DNA of 47,810 nt, taken from the NCBI GenBank assembly GCA_963594655.1, contig CAVBFD010000013.1, positions 1-47,810 of the forward strand, given 5' to 3'. Position 1 is the first letter of the stretch, and each line of letters starts with the position of its first letter. The DNA is from Colivivens sp963594655. GTDB taxonomy: Bacteria > Bacteroidota > Bacteroidia > Bacteroidales > Bacteroidaceae. Below the pieces are notes generated by a model. The model saw nothing but the letters and a program-made list of their open reading frames with translations, was not told the DNA's origin and did no database searches. This document shows positions 35,394-42,792 of the stretch, piece by piece. The position numbers and the translations under genes are program-made.

Positions 35394-35518
35394 CGAGGAC
35401 TGTCTGTGACACTAAAACACTGCAACAAACATGATGTGAACCCAACTTTTTTAATTGTGTACGGAAACACATGTTATAAAGCATAATTAAAACTGCACAT
35501 AGTTAAAGGAAAATCCGC

Positions 35519-35526
35519 TAACTTTG
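35519..35526 (+). promoter_or_regulatory. -7 promoter box of a candidate small RNA
   Basis: TAACTTTG on the plus strand with no plus-strand gene downstream; instead an intrinsic terminator follows within 90 bases. Confidence 0.5.
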
Positions 35527-35532
35527 CAGTGT

Positions 35533-35618
35533 CCTAAAAACAATCTTTTTACCTTTAACAGTTAATACTTATTGGGGCGGAAAGAGGCGTTCGCGAGAAT
35601 GTCTCTTTCTTTTTTTTC
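35533..35618 (+). ncRNA. Candidate small RNA between ilvE and rmuC
   Basis: A plus-strand -7 box at 35519 is followed about 55 bases later by hairpin GAAAGAG / CTCTTTC (35580-35586, 35603-35609) and a run of eight T, a textbook intrinsic terminator. No open frame of useful length lies between. Flanking the hairpin, ATTGGGGCG (35571-35579) and CGCCCCAAT (35624-35632) are perfect inverted repeats that could form an alternative, longer stem if transcription reads through. This could instead be a leader or the 3' element of ilvE. No known family recognised. Confidence 0.5.
35580..35617 (+). terminator. Intrinsic terminator of the candidate small RNA
   Basis: 7-bp stem GAAAGAG / CTCTTTC with a 16-base loop that itself contains GCG/CGC, followed by eight T on the plus strand. 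The larger ATTGGGGCG/CGCCCCAAT pair around it may serve the minus-strand rmuC gene, which ends at 35638. Confidence 0.7.
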
Positions 35619-35637
35619 GCGCTCGCCCCAATCATCC

Positions 35638-37248
35638 TCACTCCGCGTTAAAATCAAGTTCCGTCTGTCCGTCGGACGCCCCGTTCTGTCCGTCGGCTGT
35701 CCCGGGAAGCATAAGGGTAGCGTCGGCATCGATGAACATCGAGTCGTCCATCTCAGCCAGCGGCTTTTTCTTCTTGTTCTCCTGCGCCCCTGCCTTCAGC
35801 AGTTTCCTTGCGGCGGTAATGATACTTGCCCCACTGTCGGCTGTGGTGATCTTCAGTTTCGACATCTTCTTGATGGTGTCGTTCATGCTCGACTCCACGT
35901 CCATGAAGCGTACTCCGAAATCCTGCACACGGTCGATGACCGCATTGGCAGCGTCCATCATCGCCTGTTGGTTCTTCAACTGTCGCACCTGTGTCCACAT
36001 CATCTCCAGCACACGCAGGTTCATGTACATGGTCTGAGGTCCCAGTATCATGACCCCCTGGTCGTACGCCTCACGCCAAAGGGTGTCGTCATTGAGCAGG
36101 GCGAGGTTGAGCGCGCCCTCGATAGGCACGTACATGATGGCGAAATTCAGTTTATTGTAGCCACCCGGCAGGTATTTGGTGTACTCCTTCTTCGCCAGCC
36201 TCTTCACCTGCGCCCTCACACTGGCTATGTGCGCCTTCAGGAACTCACTCTTTTCCTCCGTACCGTCCTCAGCGTTCATGTAACGCTCATAGTCCGTCAG
36301 CGACATCTTGGAGTCAACGACCACGTGCCTGTTGTTCGGGAAGTGCAGGATGAAGTCCGGTACGAGTCCCTTGCCGTCGTCGCCCTTGGCGGACTTGCCG
36401 CCCTTGTCCCTCAGAGTCTCCTGGGTATCAAACTGTTCCCCCTCCTTCAGTTCGAGGTCTTCGAGCAGTTGCTTCAGTTTCAGTTCACCGAAATTGCCCT
36501 GCACCTTCACCTCCCCGGTCAAGGCACGGGTCAGACGGTCGGCGGTCTCGCCTAAAGCCGCGCTCTTCTGCATGTTCACCTTTATGGTGGCGTCGAGCCG
36601 GGTGAGAGCCTCGTTCTGCTGCTCCTTGGACTTGTCCAGAGCGTCCTTCATATCCTTTAGACTCTGTTGCAGAGGGTCGATAATCTTCGACACCTGTTCC
36701 TTGTTCCTCTCCCCCAGTTCCTCCTGACGGCGTTTGAGAATCTCCTCCGAGGTGGTCTGCATCTGCTCCCTGATGAGTTTCAGTTGACTGTCCACCTGCT
36801 CCTTGTTCATCTGCCTCAGTGCCTCAATCTGCTTCTCAGCCCCGTACTTGGTTTGTGCCAGTTGCTTGTCGTACGACTCCTTCAGGTCCGCCAACTGCCT
36901 GTCAAAGGTAGCCCTCAGCTCGTCATGCCTTTTCCGGTTCTCCTCCCCCTGTGTACGCAGTTGCTTCTCGTAGTCCTCCTTCTGGGAAACCATCAACGAC
37001 TGGTAATTGTCGGCATGAGCCTTCTGCACGTCCCGCTCGGACGTGAGACTCTTGATTTGTTCCAATTGACTTGCCACAGTCTCCTCCCCCGCCTTTATCT
37101 TCACGTTAAGTTCAGAAATCTGCGACTGTAGACTGTCCACCAGCCCCGAGTTGTCCTGTTGGTTGCCCTTGCCCCTGCGTCCCACTACAAAGCCCACGAC
37201 TGCCATAACCATTACGGCAATTAACGCCACTAAAACACTCAAATCCAT
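35638..37248 (-). CDS. rmuC: DNA recombination protein RmuC
   Basis: 536 residues: one N-terminal membrane helix (LVALIAVMVMAVVGFVVG), a very long coiled coil (about 40-225, rich in Glu, Gln, Lys and Arg), then the RmuC nuclease-fold domain (GNFGELKLKQLLEDLELKEG, LVPDFILHFPNNRHVVVDSK, KRLAKKEYTKYL, YVPIEGALNLAL). RmuC limits inversions and is thought to be a nuclease acting with recombination. It follows the ATPase gene by 49 bases on the same strand with no promoter seen between, so the two may form an operon. Confidence 0.96.
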   Translation of the reverse strand: MDLSVLVALIAVMVMAVVGFVVGRRGKGNQQDNSGLVDSLQSQISELNVKIKAGEETVASQLEQIKSLTSERDVQKAHADNYQSLMVSQKEDYEKQLRTQGEENRKRHDELRATFDRQLADLKESYDKQLAQTKYGAEKQIEALRQMNKEQVDSQLKLIREQMQTTSEEILKRRQEELGERNKEQVSKIIDPLQQSLKDMKDALDKSKEQQNEALTRLDATIKVNMQKSAALGETADRLTRALTGEVKVQGNFGELKLKQLLEDLELKEGEQFDTQETLRDKGGKSAKGDDGKGLVPDFILHFPNNRHVVVDSKMSLTDYERYMNAEDGTEEKSEFLKAHIASVRAQVKRLAKKEYTKYLPGGYNKLNFAIMYVPIEGALNLALLNDDTLWREAYDQGVMILGPQTMYMNLRVLEMMWTQVRQLKNQQAMMDAANAVIDRVQDFGVRFMDVESSMNDTIKKMSKLKITTADSGASIITAARKLLKAGAQENKKKKPLAEMDDSMFIDADATLMLPGTADGQNGASDGQTELDFNAE

Positions 37249-37297
37249 ATTCCAATTATTTACATGTTACATAATACGCATCGTTGTAAAATGATCT

Positions 37298-38440
37298 TTA
37301 CCCTGTGGTTCCGAACATATCCCTCTCCAGCCACAGTTGGAAAAACTGGTCGTACACCCTGTAGGTGTTCCTGTCTTGTGTTACGAAGTCCTTCTCCAGT
37401 AGCCCCTTGACCGCCGACACGACTGCGCTGGGTGAGGAGAGATGATGGCGTTTAGCGAAACCGCCGCCAGATATTCCGTTCACCTCACGGTCACGCCCTA
37501 TGGCCAAGAACACCTTGCGTTGCTTCTCCGGCATCTGGTAGAGCATACTTTCATAAGTGTCCGACGAGAGGTCGAGTATGTAATTTACCGCATCGTCTAT
37601 CAGGGTCTGTGTGCAGGCCCCACCCACCGGAGTTACCTGATACATGTAGTTCATCACCTTCTGCATACAAGAGGTAACGCTGTCGAACCGCTTGTACAGA
37701 CTGTCCACCACACCGTCCTCCAGACGTTTCCCTGCCGCCTCAAACTTTTCTGAGGCAAACGCGGCATACTTGTCCAACGGAATGGGTTTGAGATTGAACA
37801 CACTCACGGACTGGTAGAAGGGACGTGCAGGAGAGGTGAACATCTCGCCCATCAGGTGACGGTGCGAACCCGAGAAGATGAAGTTGGCGTTCGGACACCG
37901 CTGTATGTACGTGCGGAGCGTCGCCTCCACATTGTCGCCTCCATCATAATGGGTAATCTGCTGAAACTCGTCAATCGCCACAAGACAATGCCTGTCCGCC
38001 AGCGAGAGATAGTGGAATATCTCGTCCAGAGTCATTTCAGGGTTGGCTATGTCTCCAAGTCCCACACCCCACACAGGGTTGCCGTTGATGTCGAACGACA
38101 CCTCGGAACGCAGCGACAGGACTATATTGAGGAACAGTTCCCATACCTTACGGCCCTTACCACGCAACTCCGCCAGAATCGCCTTACCGAGAACGCTTAC
38201 GAAATCCCCCAGATTTCTTGTCGCGTAAATGTCAATCACAAAAGAATAGTAGTGTTCCTTGATTTCCGGCTGACTGAAACAGTGCCGTATGAGGTCGGTC
38301 TTGCCGAGTCTTCTTGGAGAAATCAACGCTACATTGTTCTCGTTGGTAAGCATACGTACAAGATAAGCGGTCTCCTCCACCCGGTCACAGAAGTACTCCG
38401 CACCGGCGTAGCCATTGGTCACGAAAGGGTTGTTTAGCAT
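37298..38440 (-). CDS. STAND-type P-loop ATPase (ATPase_2-like)
   Basis: 380 residues. Walker A variant SPRRLGKTDL (41-50), Walker B LVAIDEFQQI (153-162), a sensor stretch NFIFSGSHRH, then a helical lid and a C-terminal winged-helix region (HHLSSPSAVVSAVKGLLEKD). The fold is the archaeal-type ATPase_2 group common in Bacteroidales, distinct from the AAA-ATPase/nuclease protein at 18881. No nuclease domain is attached. Role unknown; the winged helix suggests DNA or self-regulation. A promoter at 38468-38461 leaves a leader of only about 15 bases. Confidence 0.9.
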   Translation of the reverse strand: MLNNPFVTNGYAGAEYFCDRVEETAYLVRMLTNENNVALISPRRLGKTDLIRHCFSQPEIKEHYYSFVIDIYATRNLGDFVSVLGKAILAELRGKGRKVWELFLNIVLSLRSEVSFDINGNPVWGVGLGDIANPEMTLDEIFHYLSLADRHCLVAIDEFQQITHYDGGDNVEATLRTYIQRCPNANFIFSGSHRHLMGEMFTSPARPFYQSVSVFNLKPIPLDKYAAFASEKFEAAGKRLEDGVVDSLYKRFDSVTSCMQKVMNYMYQVTPVGGACTQTLIDDAVNYILDLSSDTYESMLYQMPEKQRKVFLAIGRDREVNGISGGGFAKRHHLSSPSAVVSAVKGLLEKDFVTQDRNTYRVYDQFFQLWLERDMFGTTG

Positions 38441-38460
38441 AAGCGCGTTCTTTTGGGGGA

Positions 38461-38468
38461 CAAATATA
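38461..38468 (-). promoter_or_regulatory. -7 promoter box of the ATPase-rmuC pair
   Basis: TATATTTG on the minus strand, 20 bases before the ATG at 38440. Confidence 0.6.
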
Positions 38469-38491
38469 CGACAAAATCACCATACAGGCAA

Positions 38492-38518
38492 GATTATCAT
38501 AAAACGATTATCATAAAA
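38492..38518. repeat. Two 13-bp direct repeats near the ATPase promoter
   Basis: GATTATCATAAAA occurs at 38492 and 38506, period 14, and is followed by a partial third copy (GATA). It lies just upstream of the -7 box at 38461, so it could be a regulator site. The rest of 38441-38680 shows no gene. Confidence 0.7.
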
Positions 38519-38680
38519 TGATATTTTTGTCCGACCCTTATCTGACTGAGATAGTCTTCATGATGAGAGTCTGTGGCGGCATGTTGTCCGAAGTGACAGC
38601 AGTACGGCAAAAACGCATTTTCTCATGTCAAATATCAGTTTTGGGCAAATGGATTTGGAATTGTCAGAATTCAATCGGTT

Positions 38681-40207
38681 TTAGAAGCGGAAACCTATGG
38701 TACACATGATTTGGCTCCGGTTGTTCTTAATCTCCGTAGGGCGGACAGGGTTCCCGTCATTGGCATTTAGCCCCTCGTTGAACGCATAGAAGTCGCCATT
38801 GGTCGTAGAATACTGGTAGGCGAAATCCAGATAGCCGCCCTGATACCTGTAGCCCAGACCGAACGTGAAGCGGTTGGTGTTCTTCCAGTTAGTGTAGTCG
38901 GTCTCTGTCAGCGGACTGTCGTAGGCGATGTACTTCGCCGCATTGTTTCTGAACGGAGACGACACGAAGTTGTACCCTGCACGGATGGAGAACGAGTCCA
39001 GCGGCTTCACCTCCATACCTATCTTGAACGTGTGTTGGCTCTTCAGGTTGTCCTTGATGTAGCGGTTGGCAGTACGCAGGTAGTTGGACTCGTATCCGTC
39101 GATGGAGTACTTGGCTGACGCAAGGTCCTGGAACTCGTACTCAGCACCGATGGCGAAGTAGTTGCCCACGGTGTAGCCCATACTCAAATCAAACTTCCAC
39201 GGAGTGCGGTAGTCGTAGTCATACGGGTCATAGTTCACCTGACTGAGGTACTGGTCGTTGAGGTAGAGCGTGGATCCGTTGGTGTCCGTCAACTTATACC
39301 ACACGGGCGAATGTACCGCCACACCGAAGCGGAACGGAGAGTCGTCTATCGGGCGGCAGATGAAGCCCAGTTTCACGTCGAATCCGGTTCCCTCGGTCGT
39401 GTACCAGTTGCTGAAATCGTAGGCGTAACCGTCATCGCCAAGCTCCTCATAGAAGCTCTCGCTGTTGTAGTTGACGCTGTACGCGCCCACCGAAGCACCG
39501 AGGAAGAACTTGTCGTTGATGTTGAACGAGAGGTTGACATCCGCCTGGTCAATGCCTCCGTAAGTGGACTTGCGCAGAGCCGCATCCTGTGCCGCCATAC
39601 CGTCGAAACTCTCCAGATAACCGTCCTCCGCAACATTGTTGACCAGAAGACCGTTGCCTGTCTGGTTGCCTATTGTCGTCGCCATCGTAGGCAAAGCCCC
39701 GGCAAAGTAGTTTCCATCGTCGAACGCCCCCGCGTTCAACGCAATGTTTGACATGTTCGCAATCTGGAAGGTCTGCGAGTGCGTGCCGTTCAGGTTGTCC
39801 ACAAAAGAGTCCATATTATAGAGGAAGTTCTTGCGTTTGGTGTAATTGATGCCGAAGCTCATGTACTTGACAGATCCGCCATCGTCTTCCAAGTTCCACG
39901 AGAACACACCGCCTCCGTTGTCAATCGACATCCGTGTGCCGTCGTGTCCGAGTACCCCACTGTTGCCCATCACCGCACTGAAGGTGAAGGCCGCGTCCCC
40001 CTTCCTGAACATCGCCGTTCCCGCAGGGTTGGAAGCCATCACGGAGATGTCGCCTCCAAGTGCGCCGAGCGCACCTCCCATACCCACGTAACGCGCCGTT
40101 CCGTTCAAGTCGCCAGTGGCTAAGTTAGCCGCATCGTAGGAATCCTGTGCCGAAGCCCCGGCACACACAGCCATAGCTGATGCCAAAACAAATATCCTGT
40201 CGTTCAT
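38681..40207 (-). CDS. OmpP1/FadL-like outer-membrane protein
   Basis: 508 residues: signal peptide (RIFVLASAMAVCAGASAQ), then TARYVGMGGALGALGGDISV and SNPAGTAMFRKGD, the N-terminal pattern of OmpP1/FadL/TodX channels (the hatch region), and a barrel ending in SQIMCTIGFRF with a terminal Phe. These proteins let hydrophobic compounds cross the outer membrane; the actual substrate is unknown. The second ATG (40207) is chosen because AAGGAG stands about 8 bases before it; the first ATG (40213) is too close. Same strand as, and 66 bases after, the exported repeat protein. Confidence 0.88.
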   Translation of the reverse strand: MNDRIFVLASAMAVCAGASAQDSYDAANLATGDLNGTARYVGMGGALGALGGDISVMASNPAGTAMFRKGDAAFTFSAVMGNSGVLGHDGTRMSIDNGGGVFSWNLEDDGGSVKYMSFGINYTKRKNFLYNMDSFVDNLNGTHSQTFQIANMSNIALNAGAFDDGNYFAGALPTMATTIGNQTGNGLLVNNVAEDGYLESFDGMAAQDAALRKSTYGGIDQADVNLSFNINDKFFLGASVGAYSVNYNSESFYEELGDDGYAYDFSNWYTTEGTGFDVKLGFICRPIDDSPFRFGVAVHSPVWYKLTDTNGSTLYLNDQYLSQVNYDPYDYDYRTPWKFDLSMGYTVGNYFAIGAEYEFQDLASAKYSIDGYESNYLRTANRYIKDNLKSQHTFKIGMEVKPLDSFSIRAGYNFVSSPFRNNAAKYIAYDSPLTETDYTNWKNTNRFTFGLGYRYQGGYLDFAYQYSTTNGDFYAFNEGLNANDGNPVRPTEIKNNRSQIMCTIGFRF

Positions 40208-40273
40208 AATCATCTCTCCTTATCTGTTTATTCTGTTGATATATTAGTATGTCTGTCTCTCTGAGCGGACCCG

Positions 40274-41353
40274 TCAACGTCTGCCTGTGCCGCCTCCACG
40301 TGAGCCACCGCCACTGCCTCCGCCCGAACGGCCTCCGCTGAAGCTACCGCCACCACCGCCGAAGCTGCGTGTGTTGGTCACTGTGGACGTGCTGCGTGTA
40401 GGTGTTGTAACAGTACGGGTGGCGTTGCTGTTGGTGTTGCGTGTGGAAGTGTTGTTACGTGTGTTGACAGTAGTGTTGTTGCGTGTGTTCACCGTAGTTG
40501 TACGGTTATTGTTCACCGTAGTTGTACGGTTATTGTTCACCGTAGTTGTACGGTTATTGTCCACAGCTGTTGTACGGTTGTTCCGCGCGTTGGTATTATT
40601 GCGTGCGTTGACCGTCCGGGTGGTTGTGGTGGTCACACTCACGGTGTTGCGCGATCCGTTGGCTGAGTTCACGGCACGGGAGACTGTGTTGGTCGCTAAA
40701 CGGTTCTCCGCCAGCCTGCCCACTCCGAAGCCTCTGCCGGTGAAGTGCGCCACCGGTCCATGGTCATGCCACATAGGTCCGCATCCCCAGTCGTGCCATC
40801 CGTGGGGTGAGTGGTGCCAGCCCCATATAGGTCCGTACCAGGTGTTCCACGGTCTGTACGCCCAACCATAGCCCCAGCCCCACGACCAGTAGAACGGGTC
40901 ATAGAAGTAGTCGTAATAAGGGTCGTAGAGATAGTCGTAGACACCCCAGCCATACACCAGGTCCCAGTAGTAGGGACTGCTGATGGCAAAGCCGAAGCGC
41001 GGACTGTGGAAACGGAGTATCCGCCGTGAGTACACATAGTCGTTCTCAGGGTCAGTGAGGTCGTAGGCCGACCCTGAAGACTGCGCGTACTCCATGTCCA
41101 CCGCCATGGAATCCGCCACGATCGAGTTCGCCTCACCACCGGTCTGCCATGCCCCTGCATAGCCCGTGTAGCGGCGGTTGTACTCGTCGTCGTCCCTGTC
41201 GTTGTCGCTGTACACCTTTTGGGTGACCCTTGCGGCACTGGTCTTCTGACTTTTCTTGGTCGGTGTGAAGTAAAGGTCATCATCGTCCTGCGCCTGTACT
41301 GCAAGCGTGGCGGACAGGACTAAAGCGATTGTGAGAAAAAACTTACTGTTCAT
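40274..41353 (-). CDS. Exported aromatic- and Asn/Thr-rich repeat protein of unknown function
   Basis: 359 residues from ATG 41353, which gives a clean signal peptide (FFLTIALVLSATLAVQAQ) and a nearby AAAGG; a GTG at 41404 in frame adds a charged tail and is less likely. The middle is extremely rich in Trp, Tyr, His, Gly and Pro (YGWGVYDYLYDPYYDYFYDP, WGWHHSPHGWHDWGCG). It is followed by Thr/Asn/Arg repeats, with 8-residue units NNRTTTVN in three near-identical copies, and a Gly/Ser-rich tail ending in GGGSRGGGTGRR. Function unknown; no enzymatic motif. Composition suggests a surface or matrix protein. Promoter at 41424-41417. Confidence 0.85.
   Translation of the reverse strand: MNSKFFLTIALVLSATLAVQAQDDDDLYFTPTKKSQKTSAARVTQKVYSDNDRDDDEYNRRYTGYAGAWQTGGEANSIVADSMAVDMEYAQSSGSAYDLTDPENDYVYSRRILRFHSPRFGFAISSPYYWDLVYGWGVYDYLYDPYYDYFYDPFYWSWGWGYGWAYRPWNTWYGPIWGWHHSPHGWHDWGCGPMWHDHGPVAHFTGRGFGVGRLAENRLATNTVSRAVNSANGSRNTVSVTTTTTRTVNARNNTNARNNRTTAVDNNRTTTVNNNRTTTVNNNRTTTVNTRNNTTVNTRNNTSTRNTNSNATRTVTTPTRSTSTVTNTRSFGGGGGSFSGGRSGGGSGGGSRGGGTGRR
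40487..40579. repeat. 24-bp coding tandem repeat (8-residue NNRTTTVN units)
   Basis: Four units of 24 bp (the first truncated, the last diverged) containing GTTCACCGTAGTTGTACGGT; the middle two are identical. Copy number could vary by slippage without breaking the frame. Confidence 0.9.
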
Positions 41354-41416
41354 ACCTTTATCTTTTATGTTCTTAATATCCTTGTCTCTGATGTTCCGTA
41401 TCACTTAAAACGTATG

Positions 41417-41424
41417 CAAAGGTA
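41417..41424 (-). promoter_or_regulatory. -7 promoter box of the exported protein/porin operon
   Basis: TACCTTTG on the minus strand, about 63 bases before ATG 41353 and 35 bases after the terminator of the RNA candidate. Confidence 0.65.
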
Positions 41425-41458
41425 ATGGTTTATGGACATACCCATGGAGGCAAAGTCC

Positions 41459-41487
41459 TAAAAACGGATAGGGAAACCCCTATTGCC
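41459..41487 (-). terminator. Intrinsic terminator of the 6S-like RNA candidate
   Basis: Minus-strand hairpin CGGcaATAGGG / CCCTATCCG with a GTTT loop (41487-41465), followed by TTTTT. Stem and U-run are strong. Confidence 0.75.
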
Positions 41488-41688
41488 GATAAAAAATATA
41501 GCGGGGAGGAGATGTGATGAAACTCCGAGTCTAACAAGATTTGAGGGTTTGCGCGTCGTTGTAATCCACTGACCCAAGGTTACCCCGTGAGGGGCGTGGC
41601 CCGCCATTGACACACAAAACAGTCTCGGTTTTTCGATTTTAATTGATGAGTATCCCAATCGATCCTATATCCCCGCTATGTTTTGTTC
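41488..41688 (-). ncRNA. Structured RNA, candidate 6S RNA
   Basis: A 200-base intergenic transcript is implied by a -7 box at 41702-41695 and a terminator at 41487-41459. The two ends pair through the 10-bp closing stem ATAGCGGGGA (41679-41670) / TCCCCGCTAT (41507-41498). Inside, CCGAG pairs with CUCGG, and there is a CCCC-UCA-CGGGG-type hairpin near the middle. This rod with closed ends and internal bubbles, the length and the position in a gene-free gap are what 6S RNA (ssrS) looks like, but I cannot align it to a covariance model. It has no RNase P or tmRNA signature motifs. The only frames inside are short and unlike proteins. Confidence 0.55.
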
Positions 41689-41694
41689 TTGGTG

Positions 41695-41702
41695 CAAATA
41701 TA
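41695..41702 (-). promoter_or_regulatory. -7 promoter box of the 6S-like RNA candidate
   Basis: TATATTTG on the minus strand. The 10-bp closing stem of the RNA begins about 9 bases after the expected transcription start. The stretch 41703-41836 holds only a tandem GACAATAGA and poly-T runs. Confidence 0.6.
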
Positions 41703-41836
41703 GGGGTTCTGCCTCACACGGCAAAATTTTTTCGTGTTTTTTTGTCTCCAGCCCCTCCATTCCCCTCTTTTCAGCGTTCCGTTGCTGTTTTACGACAATA
41801 GAGACAATAGAGACAACTTCTTTGCCGGGGTATTAA

Positions 41837-42760
41837 TCACACGATATAGTTCAGGCACTCGGGAATGATTTCAATCCGCATGGGGGTCGGCTGTTTTGAG
41901 TCGAGCATACACCCGTCGAGCGACACCCTCGCCTTGCCCACGTCGAACAGCTCCATCTTCTGTATACGGTACGGATGGACATTCTTGTAGTTGAGGAACT
42001 TGCCCTTTCCAAGTAGGTAAAAGCCCTCGAAGAGCTGCCACCACTGCGGCAGGGTGACCACGGACACGTCTAGCATACCGCTGTAAGGCACTGCGTTGGG
42101 GGTCTGTCCGTAGCCGGTACAGTTGCCCACGCAGATGGACATGACCTCGCCCTTTATCTCCTCGGTATCCGCCTTGAACCACACGTTGAACGACTTGCGC
42201 TCGAAGATGTTGGCTATGGCGACTGGGATGGTGGAGAGCCGCTTGGATCCTACCAGACGGTTCGCCTTACTTGTGAGGTCAATGAGCCTCGCCCCCAGTC
42301 CCACGTTCACGCAGTTGAGGAAGTAGCGTTTCTGAGGCACGTTGTCCTCGTCGGGATAGACCACGTAGCCCACGTCGATACGCCGCGTGCGCCGGGCTAT
42401 AATCATGTCGATTGTCTTCTTGTAGTCGTTCTCCACCACTCCCCAGAACCGGGCGAAGTCGTTTCCTATACCGTTGGGAATGAGTCCCAGGGCGAAGTCC
42501 TCGGGCAGACTTTCACTGCGCATGACACCGTTCAGAGCCTCGTTCAGAGCCTCGTCGTTGCCCACGATGACCACCGTATGGTACTCGTTGTCGCCGAGCA
42601 TCTTGGCGAGCCGTTCCACCGAACCCGCACCTTCCGACTGAACGAAGTCGAACTGCACGCCGCGCTTCTCCATATAACGCTGCATCGCCACCCACCGTTT
42701 GTGCGAGTAGGACAGTCCCACATGTGCGCTGTATATCACTCCCCAACGATTCTTATCCAT
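41837..42760 (-). CDS. Diacylglycerol-kinase-family lipid kinase with an altered GGDG motif
   Basis: 307 residues with the DAGK catalytic-domain layout: VVIVGNDEALNEALNG in the place of the usual GGDGT-x-NE-x-x-NG, IPNGIGNDFARFWG (about 113-126), and the C-terminal beta domain (SICVGNCTGYGQTPNAVPYS, GMLDVSVV, ARVSLDGCM). Family members phosphorylate diacylglycerol, sphingosine-like lipids or related alcohols. The GGDG glycines are changed to GNDE; whether the enzyme is active is open. Follows the NhaD gene by 32 bases on the same strand. Confidence 0.88.
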   Translation of the reverse strand: MDKNRWGVIYSAHVGLSYSHKRWVAMQRYMEKRGVQFDFVQSEGAGSVERLAKMLGDNEYHTVVIVGNDEALNEALNGVMRSESLPEDFALGLIPNGIGNDFARFWGVVENDYKKTIDMIIARRTRRIDVGYVVYPDEDNVPQKRYFLNCVNVGLGARLIDLTSKANRLVGSKRLSTIPVAIANIFERKSFNVWFKADTEEIKGEVMSICVGNCTGYGQTPNAVPYSGMLDVSVVTLPQWWQLFEGFYLLGKGKFLNYKNVHPYRIQKMELFDVGKARVSLDGCMLDSKQPTPMRIEIIPECLNYIV

Positions 42761-42792
42761 ACGTCAACTGATTAATGCCAAACTGTTCAATA

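Noticed and set aside
41458..41658. A 66-residue open frame inside the 6S-like RNA
   Set aside because: It overlaps the paired arms and terminator of a structured RNA and has no ribosome binding site worth naming.
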